Shown: positions 34,443 through 44,620 of the stretch, one piece after another | How positions within the stretch are numbered: position 1 is the first letter of the stretch | Layout of the letters: the number at the start of each line of letters is the position of its first letter | Source: Porogramme epimiltina | Taxonomy: Eukaryota; Basidiomycota; Agaricomycetes; Polyporales; Polyporaceae | Assembly (NCBI GenBank): GCA_900155495.1 | Contig: FTLJ01000307.1 | Span: 62,001 to 126,000, forward strand | DNA: 64,000 nucleotides | Reading direction: 5' to 3' | Made by a program: the position numbers and the translations under genes | The notes under the pieces: model-generated | Database searches by the model: none | The model's input: the letters and a program-made list of their open reading frames with translations, nothing else | What the model was told of the DNA's origin: nothing

Positions 34443-35570
34443 TCATGCAGCGTCGTGTCCTCGCCAAACTCCCCTGCAGAAGGCACCTCCGGCACGCTCG
34501 TTAGACGCGACAATCCCTCCGCTACCGAGCACGCACTCCGCGCAGGGCTTGTATGACCCAAGCTCGGCGCGGAGACCGTCATTATCCGCGAGGGCGGCGT
34601 CGCGGTCTCGGTAGACGCGAGCAGCTTCTACCGCGCATTCCTGGCTGTCAGCTAGCATTCCTAACCAGACTAACACCAGCGTACCTGATTCCGTGCCGAA
34701 TACAGTCGACATACCGGACACGCTGCGCGGGGTTGCGATGGCGGATAATCTCAGCATTGAATGCACCTGAGCGCTTCACATCATCTCCTGCGGGCGCGTT
34801 CTTCTCGAGGAGCGCGTTCCAGCGCGGCAAGGAGCGACGCGTACGCCCCGCGATACTGTTCCGCATCCAGGAGGTCGGTACTCAACTTATGTAACACGCC
34901 GACGTTAGCTTTAAGACAGACACTCAAGAACGATAACACACCGTTCAACCTCGGGCTGCAGGAACCACTCCGACTGTCGCGCCTATCGAAGCGCGCGGCA
35001 GCGAGGCGTTCGCCCGCCCCCGCCCCCCTCTGCAGCACACCCTGCCTGGCACGCGTGACGCCTGCACGCCCATCCGTGCGGACGACATCGCGCTCCTCCT
35101 CCGCGCGAGCATTCACACGGGCGATCAACGCAACGTAACCGGAGAGGGCTCACTGCTCATCAGCCCGCACCGCTTGCGCAGCCTACATTGAGTAGGAGAG
35201 ATGAGTGCGGGCGGCCTCTGCCTCTGCAGCCCTCTTGATGAGCTGCCCAAGCTGCCTGTGGGCATGAGCAGATTGATCTCCCGGGACGTATTCATGGAAG
35301 AGGAGGGAGTCCTTCTGTCGAGTCAACTTCGGGGTCATCGACATCGCGTTCTTGTGATCATATCGTTGACGGTCCTCAGACCCCCTAGTTCACTGCGAGG
35401 AACCGTGGAAGATCGTAAGCCATCGTGAAGCTCTTGCCGGAGACCGTCCGCTTCGTCTTGAACTTGGTGGAGATGCGCGGATAGGAATGCCTTCTCATTT
35501 ACTTGTAGGATGAGGTTCGCTAATTCAGCAACCTGACCATCACTATAAGCTGATTTGCGCCTCAAAGGAG
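34443..35570 (-). pseudogene. Eroded coiled-coil coding remains
   Basis: Minus-strand frames in order carry helical, charged segments: DGQVAELANLILQVNEKAFL, then HLHQVQDEADGLRQELHDGL (35565-35335), LDAEQYRGAYASLLAALERA (about 34900-34810), and ECAVEAARVYRDRDAALADN, then DGLRAELGSYKPCAECVLG (about 34650-34530). They look like pieces of one coiled-coil protein whose reading is broken by stops and non-matching joins. No family recognised. The call that these are one broken gene is inference. Confidence 0.3.
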
Positions 35571-36239
35571 CGTTGAGAAGGTGTAGAGCGATAGCTTCCT
35601 GCTTGGTTTACTGATGCATGGCGAGAGAGATGGTGGAAGTCGAGACCATATTCCTGAGCTATATGAGTTAGGGCAGACCGATGTTTTTCCAGTTACTCCA
35701 GCAGTTCATCCTCCTCCGCGTCATCAGCGTGACCCTCCATCTGTTGCAGCTCATTGTGTGCTTCTTCTGCTTCTCTGCGAGTCCCATAACAGAATTACTG
35801 TCTCGCTAGCCTAGGGTTGCTTGTTGAACCGGAACTATCCGAGCCCTCATGTCGACAGGGGAAATCCGAAGAAGTCATGGACGAGGTAGATAAGGAAGGG
35901 AAGAAGGGCGAGATTACGAGAAGGGCAGCCCCCTCCACAGCTAAGAATGACGGATATGAGTCGCATCACTGACTCGGAGTCAAGGAGGCTCCCTCATTTG
36001 GCCATCTAGTCCGGTAGCCCGGGACGGGCGCTTGTCGTGAATGTCCCCTTGGGGCACGGTCATCCCTGCTCATCCCGCCTCTTTTCTAAGGTTGTTTTCC
36101 GAACCCGTCGCTCGACGAGAGGCATCGCGATACTGGTACCGGAAACCCCCTTACACGCGACACGGTCAGTGCTGGGCTCGTCCGTGCATGGAGGGTCTCG
36201 ATACTAACAGCTTGTTTTCCGTACTCACCGTTCAAATTC
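35571..36239. other. Gene-free stretch before the DUF6535 relic
   Basis: No gene recognised. Sequence alike to the copy upstream of 26569 is not evident, so the duplication appears to begin near 36236 (matching 26625). Confidence 0.4.
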
Positions 36240-36990
36240 ATTGTGTATCAACAGAGGCCGGCACCCTCATCACAGGAGGCGCCTTCTGTATCCAGAGTGA
36301 AGTCTGTCTACAGTGAGAACCAGCGCGCGGAAGCATTGGAGCCATGTGCAACATCTGTGAAGGACATAGTGAAGAGAGGCTTAAGCGATGGGAAGATGCA
36401 CCTAACATTTGTAGGGATTATTAGTGTATTTATGGTAATATGGCTGCTAATGGCTTGTTTCGTATGCCGGACTTTTCTCAGCAGCGTTGATCGCGTTCAA
36501 TGTGCAGTCATATCTCCTCTTGCAGCCAGACAACGGAGACGACGTGGTGGTTCAACGAGCATCCCGTCGTAAGCAGCTATCATAAGCCCGCGGTCGAGTT
36601 CTAGAGAGCGTGCGGATGAGAGACGTAAACCAGGAGGTGTTAATCCACACGGCGTATAATGGCGCCACGAGTGTTGTTGTACCTGACGGCACGAATGCGG
36701 GCTGAGTTGCATTCATGAATGATCGAATGACCATAAAGCTGGTAAGTTGAGCCGATATGAATGTCAACGCAACCCGTGCTGCACGCCGCGCTCTGGTTCA
36801 ACTGTGCATATGGGACATGCGCCCTACGTGCGTGTGTCGCTTCGACGTCTTCGGGGCGGGGGGTCGGCTGCGGAATCAAACCCGTGGAGTGTGAGTGAGG
36901 CCCCATGGCGCTGCTCAGTGACTGTGCACCGCATATTGCCCAGGGACGTCGATGCGAGTGTCACCTCGGGAGATCCCAAACCAGCCCTGA
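36240..36990 (+). pseudogene. Wrecked DUF6535 gene copy with internal inversion
   Basis: From 36240 the plus strand matches the intact DUF6535 gene from about 26630: GAGGCCGGCACCCTCATCAC, the exon-one coding region (AEALEPCATSVKDIV), the intron position, and GCAGCCAGACAACGGAGACG ending at 36542. The next 200 bases (about 36552-36767) match only when reversed: on the minus strand they read ISAQLTSFMVIRSFMNATQP and APLYAVWINTSWFTSLIRTL, then a join, with about 530 bp missing, to RPRAYDS, the equivalent of the ELDRALVMAAYD block. From 36775 the plus strand matches again (GTGCTGCACGCCGCGCTC) and fades near 36990. Stops and shifts occur throughout. It cannot encode a membrane protein of this family. 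Confidence 0.85.
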
Positions 36991-37925
36991 GCCCGCCCAT
37001 CGCGAGACAATCAGTCTCAGAGGATCTGGCTCATGTACTCGGCCGAATGACGCCATACCCCGGCCAGGCCCCTTCGGCGCTATGCTCTCTCGCTGGCAAG
37101 AATTTTTACTGCCTTCTCTGACGAGCCCAGCGCTTACTGTCCTTATTGTCCCGCTTGCTCCTTCGGTATGCGACAGATGAAGAGGACGCGGAAGGTTGAG
37201 TGCGGGCGGCAAAGTGTGTGAAGCGAACGGACATACCGAAATTGCGGAACATCACTGGGTAAGACATGGGGATGGGCCCGCTGTCTCTCTAGATATGACT
37301 TGGTGACTCTGTGACTCTCGCACAATGGGCGCTTCAAGTTGTCATCTCGGCCGGGTTTTGCCGCGCCTATCCCACAGCCACCGACTCACTCGGTTTCGAG
37401 TGTTTTAGTCTAGATCTGCTGTCGCGACTCGCTACGTCTTTATTCAATCGGAGCTTTCTGGAGTATGTCGGTCGTATCTTGCAAGAACTCATATTTAACA
37501 CTTGTCCGACAGTAACCCAAACATGTGGGGAGTATCAGAATATCTCAGTGCGATCACCAACCGGTGAAGTTGTGACCGTTACATTAGACGTTTTAAATGC
37601 ATTATGAATCACGGCATCAACCACTAAATAGCTTAAAGCTGAACGGAGAGAGACAAGCCAGCTTGTGCTACGGGACGGAAGAGGTTTAGTAGGGTATCTA
37701 GCCTATATTCCAATTACGTCAACGCATACGAGGACAACGAGGGCATGGCGAGTATAGAGTTAGCGGCGGTATGATCATGTAGACAAACCAGGGTTCAGCG
37801 AACTAGGATGTGGTGGCGGCGGGGTCCTTTACACCGATGTGCGCCTGGATGCTGCCTTTCGACCTATGAACAATGTATAGGAGGAAGAGTTGATCTAGCT
37901 TATAGGGAAAATCATTCAAGCGGGC
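36991..37925. other. Stretch without a recognised gene
   Basis: A plus-strand frame at 37311-37607 (98 codons, with FNRSFLEYVGRILQELIFNT) has no family motif and no supporting exons. The rest is short frames. Nothing else supported. Confidence 0.35.
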
Positions 37926-39112
37926 CTAACGGCGTGGCGAAACGTCAGCTTCCATAGCGGTGTCAGTCGCGAACATAGCACTCACTATATAACGCCGCAG
38001 CTCCCTTGCGGCATACATAGCCAGGTGGCCTTTATTTGGCTGAGTAGTTTCCCCGTGTTTCGTATGAAGCACGCTTACTTGACGCTTGTGAAGGGTTGGT
38101 GCGCCGACGAACTGGTGCAGAGCGATAAATGCTGTGCGATAGCTGTATAGGTGAACGGGCGACGCACCTGATAGAAATAGGTGATCTTCTGCGCGAACTT
38201 GGTCTGCGCAAACGGGAAAGTTGCATAGTCGGGCACGCATTCCTTGATGTGCTGTTCGACCAACATGCTGAAAGCGGGGGCTTTCTCGTAGACAACGGTG
38301 CACGACTCAAAGTCCTGAAAGCCGGAGCTGCTTGTTTCGTAAATCTTCTGTTGCAGTTCCAGCTGGAGAAGAATGATGAGAGGAACAGGGGAAAATACTT
38401 GATAAATAACTCACAAAGCCTTGTGGCACACCGACGAGTACAGGCCGAGGGGGAATTGCCACCAACTCCAGCGTGGTTGAAGTGACCGGGGAGACCTCGA
38501 CGAAGCTACAGGGAAGCTTCTTAGAGTAAGGTCTTGGCATTCTATTAGCCCGACCAGTTTGCTGTGCCCTGCCCGGGCTCCTTGATTGCTGGCTGAGGGA
38601 GGCTTCTTGCTCACCACGGTAGGGCATTAGGCGGCTTGGGCCCTTGAGTAAAGAGGGGGGTCTCAGGATGCGCGGACTATGGGAAGTTCATTGATACTTA
38701 CCTGGACAGAACTGAAAACATCATCCAACACACCTGGAAGCTGTATACTAGCACCCTCGACCGAAGAAAGTTTGTCCCCACTACCCCAAGGTGTGGTCGT
38801 GACGCCACCGGCGGGGCCCCGCTGAAGCACAACACCGCAAAATTCGTTAGATATATCATGAGGTCGGTCATATGCTGCGTTCTGGTGCGAGGTGGATGAA
38901 GACGACGGGGCTCCAGGGGTATAGAACGCGCCACTGATATTGGTGTTGAAGGGCCTGTGTCCAGTGAACAAGTGTGTCGAACTTGGAGTTATTGTACCAT
39001 TGAGGGGACAATCATAACTCCCGTGACGGTTGTGGTAGCACTCGTCAACTACCTCATGAAGTAAGTGGAGGCCGCGGGCATAAGCTGTATCAAGTTGAAA
39101 CGTACTAGGCAT
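37926..39112 (-). CDS. Hypothetical protein, multi-exon
   Basis: Not recognised. Four minus-strand segments join in phase through plausible introns. The first is MPSTFQLDTAYARGLHLLHE, continuing VVDECYHNRHGSY, to LPGVLDDVFSSVQ (39112 to about 38703), ending at GTAAGT. The second runs from an acceptor near 38645 through SFVEVSPVTSTTLELVAIPP, then RPVLVGVPQGF, ending at GTGAGT near 38416. The third, after TTCTCCAG, has LELQQKIYETSSSGFQDFES, then CTVVYEKAPAFSMLVEQHIK, then ECVPDYATFPFAQTKFAQKI, ending at TYFYQ and GTGCGT near 38168. The last may end at 37926. No signal peptide or membrane helix is seen. It lies inside the extra sequence that separates the DUF6535 relic from polymerase kappa, and has no counterpart in the other copy of the duplication. 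It may be a recently arrived or orphan gene, or decaying. Confidence 0.4.
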
Positions 39113-40125
39113 CTTACGATGTCGCGATAGCCGGAAGGATGGCGAGAATAGGGTGAAAGATGGGAAGCTTGGTTTCTAGTGTTCAGCGAGGGGAGGTTTG
39201 GGATGTAGTACTGGCCCGTCTTTATTCATCGGACGCTATAACTGACTAAATATCGACTGGATACGATCACAACATGTTTTTGAGGCGTGTGCAGGGGTCG
39301 AGTTTGTGGATAAGAGGATATCAGGAAAGGTCGCCGCGAAAGGTGCATGGTCGGGACTAATGCGTCGTGACTAGCCATCTGGAGGTTGAAATAGATTGAG
39401 ACTGAGTTAGAAGGAGAGGCTAGGTCATGGTGGTTCAATAAGCCAACGCGACGGTTACCAGACAGTGACCCCGATCAAGGGAGCGCGCTCAGGCTTATGT
39501 AACGTGGGACAAGATGCATATGTTTGAAGTCCCTAATAGGCTAATACCCGGGCCCGCTCCAGATCTAGACCAGCCAACGCGCCTCGCAGACGCCTTGGTT
39601 CCCGAAAAATCACTCGCAAACACGCCCTGTGCAGAATAGAGTTTAGGAAGTCCCCAACGGCCCGGGGCCCAGGGGGACGATCTCAGAGAACTTCGGGCCC
39701 TGCTGTAGTACATATTGAGACACGAGGTCGGGGAACGGAAGTTGTACTACTAGTAGCAGCTGCGGATATGTATAAATTCTGGATGCTTGTGACGCGGCGA
39801 TAGGTGGGCGAGTGCACGAAGCCTGTCGCTGACGGTGGGTGGGGCGTCGGAGGCGAGGACGTCGGAAATGAGCCTCTGCCACGACTCCGGGGGACGATCA
39901 AGGGGTCATCGGGATGCTGGGAACACTGCGGGCATGCATGCTTCTCTCTTTCTAGCACATTCATTTAATCGCTCCCCTTTAGGGTACCGTCAACACCTCA
40001 ACCCTGCGGACGTAGTCAGGCGGTCCCACTACGTCGTAGCATGGCCGACTTCTATCGCAATAGCAATGTCGTAGCATGGACAGGAAAACGATAGATATCC
40101 ATACAGCCTTGCGGTGCCCATGGTA
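39113..40125. other. Stretch between hypothetical gene and polymerase kappa 3' end
   Basis: No gene recognised in 39113-39864. From about 39865 the sequence is the 3' flank of polymerase kappa that is shared with 29155 onward, including GACGATCA...TCATCGGGATG at 39896 and GGGTACCG at 39984. Confidence 0.45.
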
Positions 40126-42970
40126 TTACGCCTTCTTCCGAAACCACAACAGCCCCTCGCCGTGCCTCCCATTCATCCCAAAGTGGTCCGGGCGCGAGGG
40201 AGGCTTGTGCCCTGTGCGCCGCGTCCGTGCTGTCAAACTTCGGCCCCTTCCGGACCCCTGGCTCGTAGGCTTCGTCACGGCTAGCGACGCAGTCTGCGCC
40301 TCCCGGATCGCACCCCGGCTTAAGCAGAAGTCGACGTGCTCGTTCAGGCCCTGGTTGTCCGTCTCGAGCGCCCGGCCGCACACCGGGCACTCGAGCATCG
40401 CCACAGCCACATCTTCATCGTCCTTTTCTAAGAGAGCAGTGACAGGAGCAGGTACGGGTGCGGCTGACGATGGCAGCTTCTGGCGCGAGACGGGCTTGCT
40501 CGTGCTGGGATTGGGTTGCCTCCGCGGGGACGACGGACCCGGGCGGGGTGACAACTCGTCTGCAGGGGTGCGCTCGCGCTCGCGCTCGTTGTCGGCGTCG
40601 AGGTCGTCCTGAGCAGTCAGGTCCGCGGCGGCGTCCTCGTCGAGGTAGCCGGGCATCGCGGTTGCGAAGCCGTCCTGGGAGAGAGAGGGGAGCTCGTCGT
40701 CGGCCTCTTCGTACGAGGGGAACGTCGTTGTCCGCGCTTTCTTCCGCGGGGAGGGGCTGTCGGATGTGGATGCGGCATTGAAGAACTGCGCGAGGTTTTT
40801 TTAGATGTGCCACGCTGAAAGATCAAGGGAAGAGTTGAGCTTACGCGCTTGATACCACGGGCCTTTGACTCTGCTTCGGCTTTGAGGTCCTTGAGTTTGG
40901 TCACTCGAAGGCCTATTAGCCGAAGCTTCAGCGGCAGCTCGGGTTTAAGGAGTTCCTTCCCAATCTGAGAAGCAAATGAGCAATCGGACACTGTTCCTAG
41001 GAGACGTACAAACCGCAAAGAGATCTTCTTGTCTAGATGAGACCCACGAGTTAAGCGACTTCGCTCTAGTATAAACTAAAAGGAATGTGTTAAGATATTA
41101 GGAGAAGCGGACGAGCACAAGGAAGCTCACCCTGGTATGTATCCAGCTTATACTTGAGCGTCACCGTCTTCCCCGTCCATCCGCCCTCCGTCAGGTCTTT
41201 CGAGAGCTCTGCCGCGACCTCCTCCAGCTTCCCGTATATCCTGCCCGTGTCGGAGAGTGGGTTGAAGGTGCTACGAAGCACGTGAGCGAGCGGACGTCGA
41301 ACAAGCGCAGGGAAACACGCACCGCTCAGCGCCGATGCTTTTGCGCTCCTCCCGCTGCCAGGGCTCGACCACGTTGGACGCGATGCCGAGGTGCGCCTGC
41401 AATAGGAACGCGAGCCCGAATTGTTTGTCCATGAGGGACAGCACAGCCCTCTGCGCGAAGATGTCGCCGCACGTCTACGTGGGGACCGTCAGCAAGGGCG
41501 CGGCCGGCCGGCCGGACAAGCGGGGCGTACCTTGATCCCTATAGAATCTAGCAGTCGCTCGTTGACACGTCCCACGCCGGGGACCTTCCGGATGGACAGG
41601 TCGTGCATGAACGCTTTGATTGCGTGCGGCTCGAAGTCGAGCTTGAACTGCCCGTTCGGCTTGTTCTTTCGGAAGAACTCGTCAGTGAGCAGAGAGGGGG
41701 AACGGGACGTCACGCAATACCTTGTCTGAACAGATCTGCAAGATGTCAGAAGCGGCTCTGGTATCTAGGCGTATAGGAGGGACCTTACCTTGGCCAGCAT
41801 CTGAGAGGATGTGAGCGGAGAGAATAAAGGTGGGGTATGAAAGCGGACTCACTCTGTTCGGCGCGATGCCTGCGCTCGCGGTGAGCTTGGTCTCTTCGCA
41901 TACGATGCGCCGCATCTCTGCCACACAGTCTTCGGGGGCCATGGAGTGTTCCTCGCAATACTGGGTAATGCTTGTGGGTCGAATATAAGCATTATTAAAC
42001 AACGAGAATTCAGACTCGAACGCAGCACTCACTTGATGTATCCTTCATCGCACCCGACCACCGACATGTTTGGGTCGTACCGTCGAAAGACATCCATGAC
42101 CCGTCGTGACATTTCTCCATATCGTTGGTAGTGGGAAGATAAGACAATGAGGTCCGGGCACAACTTCTTCGCGACGAACGCTGTGGGGCCCGTCAGCGTA
42201 TGCCGGACAAGAGATGCTGGGCGCACGTACTGGCCATCCCTGAACGGACACCAAACTTGCGCGCGTCGTAGGACGCGGTGGAAACAACGGCTCCACCGAC
42301 CTGGAAGGGACCCAGAACACGTCATTGGTGCATGTTACCGCGTGATGAGTGTTTCGCGTACCGCAAATGGTTTGGAGGCTAACTCGGGCTTGTCTAGGAG
42401 CTCTACGTTGGCAAAGAATGCGTCCATGTCGACGTGAACGATGTACTGGGAAAGGTCTCGTTGCGATTCTAACTGAGATATCTGGATTGGAGGATCAGGG
42501 GAGGTTCTGGAGGGAGAGAAAGTGTACACACCAGCTTGTCGACCCCCTCTTCCACCTTCTCTGGCCTATAGTGAATACTAGGGTCCCATCGCATGCATTA
42601 TGGGTGACGTACGGAGATCGACACCCTTCACTACTTCATCACGAAGCTTGAGGATGCGAGCTATCCTCTCAGTGAGATCCTTGTCTTTGCGCTTCTCATT
42701 CTGTGGCGACGAAGGCTCGGGTGAGAGAGTTCGAGAGGCAGGCTGCGCACCCATGACTAACCTCATAGAACTTGGACCCCTTGGAGACCTCAGCTATGAC
42801 GCGGTTGATCTCAGTCTGGTCCTTTGCAAGTCTGTGCACCCCAGTGAGCTGTGGACGGCTGAGCCGTAGCGCACCACTCACCCCGCTTTTGTAACGGAAG
42901 GGCCGGCAAGACGTCGGACGAGACTTTCGGTATCTTGAGACGGTTGTGGTGGGTGATTCTTCGTAGACAT
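40126..42970 (-). CDS. POLK: DNA polymerase kappa (Y-family, DinB type)
   Basis: A translesion DNA polymerase of the nucleus. More than ten exons on the minus strand join: MSTKNHPPQPSQDTESLVRR, then DQTEINRVIAEVSKGSKFYE, the N-clasp NEKRKDKDLTERIARILKLR, VEEGVDKL, and the catalytic palm with YIVHVDMDAFFANVELLD (first Asp pair). Then come VVSTASYDARKFGVRSGM, FVAKKLCPDLIVLSSHYQRY and VVGCDEGYIK (catalytic Asp-Glu, usually CDEAYL). Next are VCEETKLTASAGIAPNR, the helix-hairpin-helix IRKVPGVGRVNERLLDSIGI, the little finger with TVTLKYKLDTYQ and LPLKLRLIGLRVTKL, and a disordered acidic tail. A C-terminal ubiquitin-binding zinc finger (LECPVCGRALETDNQGLNEH, then VDFCL) follows. The start at 42970 lies 252 bp from the divergent ATL gene. 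All catalytic residues are kept. The last two exons exist in a second, broken copy at 29155-30325. Confidence 0.92.
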
Positions 42971-43222
42971 GTTGATGGGTAATGCGTCGAACAGTCGTCG
43001 TGTGCCCGAGAGTGGACAGGAAAGGTCATGGCATAATACAGAGCTCCGTCCTGGTGGTCGTCGACAACGCGGGCGGGCTCGCTGCCAAAACTCCGCGGGG
43101 TCGGTACCGCGACGCGTGACGTAACGCGTTGAGAGTTGACTCAGAGTCACGCTCTTTCCAGCGCACTGGGCGCAGCGCCCCTCCTGCCTCTGCCCATCCT
43201 CGCTGTTGCCAGCAAGCCTTGT
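42971..43222. promoter_or_regulatory. Short bidirectional promoter of polymerase kappa and ATL
   Basis: Only 252 bases separate the two ATGs, which point away from each other. A TGAGAGTTGACTCAGAGTCA palindrome-like block (43130-43149, containing GTTGACTCAGAG) lies in the middle. It holds TGACTCA, the AP-1/Gcn4 consensus. Whether it is bound is not known. Confidence 0.45.
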
Positions 43223-43833
43223 CATGGACGGAGACAGGTTTCATGCCGCTGTATGTTGCTCTGCTGTGCACCGGTGCATCCGTTCGATGCTTAGCGTGCG
43301 TCCACCAGGTCTACCATGTTGTGCGCCAAATCCCCCCTCAGCGTGTGACCTCCTATGGTATGTTCGGGCATGCGTTCTGTTTGCCTGTATGGCTGATTTG
43401 TCGTGACGATCAGGCCACATAGCTAAGCTGATAGGCATGCCCGCATACTCCCGCCACGTTGGCCAAGGTCCGTTCACAACAGAGAGCTCTACGATCGTTG
43501 CTGACTTTCTGGGCACTCTATATAGCTTTGAAGTTCGTCTCTCCTGATGTCAACCCGCCAATTCCTTGGCACCGTGTGATCTCATCCAGCGGCGCGATCT
43601 CATCCCGTGGCCCGGGCACGGACGGGGCGACCCGTCAGCGAGATACTCTCATCGCAGAAGGCGTCGATGTGACTACGACTAGGTCCGGGGATTTCAAGGT
43701 CGACCTCCGTACGTATGGTTGGTTCCCTGCCGTCGGGACCATAGACATCGGGCAAGATGTGGATGGCGGGGAAGGTGAAGAAGACTCGGATGACAGGGAC
43801 AGTGAAGAAGGCGGTGAAGCGTCTGAGCCCTGA
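43223..43833 (+). CDS. Alkyltransferase-like protein (Atl1 type)
   Basis: Four exons encode about 145 aa: MDGDRFHAA, then VYHVVRQIPPQRVTSYG, then HIAKLIGMPAYSRHVGQ, then ALKFVSPDVNPPIPWHRVIS onward. Introns start GTATGT, GTATGT and GTCCGT. The fold is that of O6-alkylguanine-DNA alkyltransferase, but the reactive site PCHRV reads PWHRV with Trp58 in place of the cysteine, so it cannot repair by alkyl transfer. The DNA-flipping residues Tyr25 and Arg39 are present. S. pombe Atl1 has the same three landmarks; it flags bulky O6-alkylguanine for nucleotide excision repair. The conserved domain ends near residue 111 and an acidic tail (GEGEEDSDDRDSEEGGE) follows. Divergent from polymerase kappa. 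Confidence 0.9.
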
Positions 43834-44620
43834 GATCGGCGTGTTACGACGTCACATACATCCTTGTACTTGTAAGTCTCTTGTGCTATTATAATGATTT
43901 TCATGCATGGAGCTGTGGATCCCCTTGAGCGATGTAGATGTGGTATACGACGTACGTTAAGGGCCCCTGTTTCTTGATCTTTCAACCGGGTTCGTTCAAG
44001 TCCCATGAGCCCAGCTTTGATTCGGAGCTCTGATCGCTTCTCTACACAGGGATCGAGGTCCTCCGATGAACCCGAAGACCCCGCAACCTTCACGGGCTGA
44101 CAGGTCTCCCGCCAAGTCAGCCTCTGTACCGAATATGTCTGGCGGTCAGCCGGGTCTGGGGAAACCCATCCGGAAGCCACAGAGGTACTTTTCTTGCCCC
44201 TAAGGTCTGTCGCTGCAGCACACGGGGCGGATCTTGGTCTCAAGACAATTGTCTCAATCGAAAACCAAGGTAGCTGACGCATCCCGCGTGGTCTGTGAGG
44301 AGCCTTTCGCTATGCCGTAGCAGGAGCTGGTGATGGAAGCGTGAAAGGCTCAGCCACCTTGACGTATGTTGGTCCCGTGAGGCGTCCAGTCGGGAGACTC
44401 ACGGCTGGAATCGCCGCAGTGCGCTGACGATCGCCCAGGTCGGCCAGCCTCCCGATCACCCCAGCGGGCTGGCTGTCAGCCACCCTGAAGCACATTGCCG
44501 CATATATCATGGCACGCCAACGAGGACCCGACCTCGCTCCTTGCCCTCGCACTTTCCCCTCCTCCGCGCAGTGCGCCACCTTTCATTCCTTTTTGCTTTC
44601 ACCTTTGCTTTCTTGTCGCC
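43834..44620. other. Intergenic stretch before the sugar transporter
   Basis: No gene recognised. A minus-strand frame at 43635-44282 overlaps the ATL exon and has no motif. The last 120 bases are C/T-rich (TTTGCTTTCACCTTTGC) and are probably the transporter promoter and leader. Confidence 0.4.

Noticed and set aside
37311..37607. A 98-codon plus-strand frame with FLEYVGRILQELIFNT
   Set aside because: No motif, no supporting exons and no homologue recognised. Kept only as a remark.
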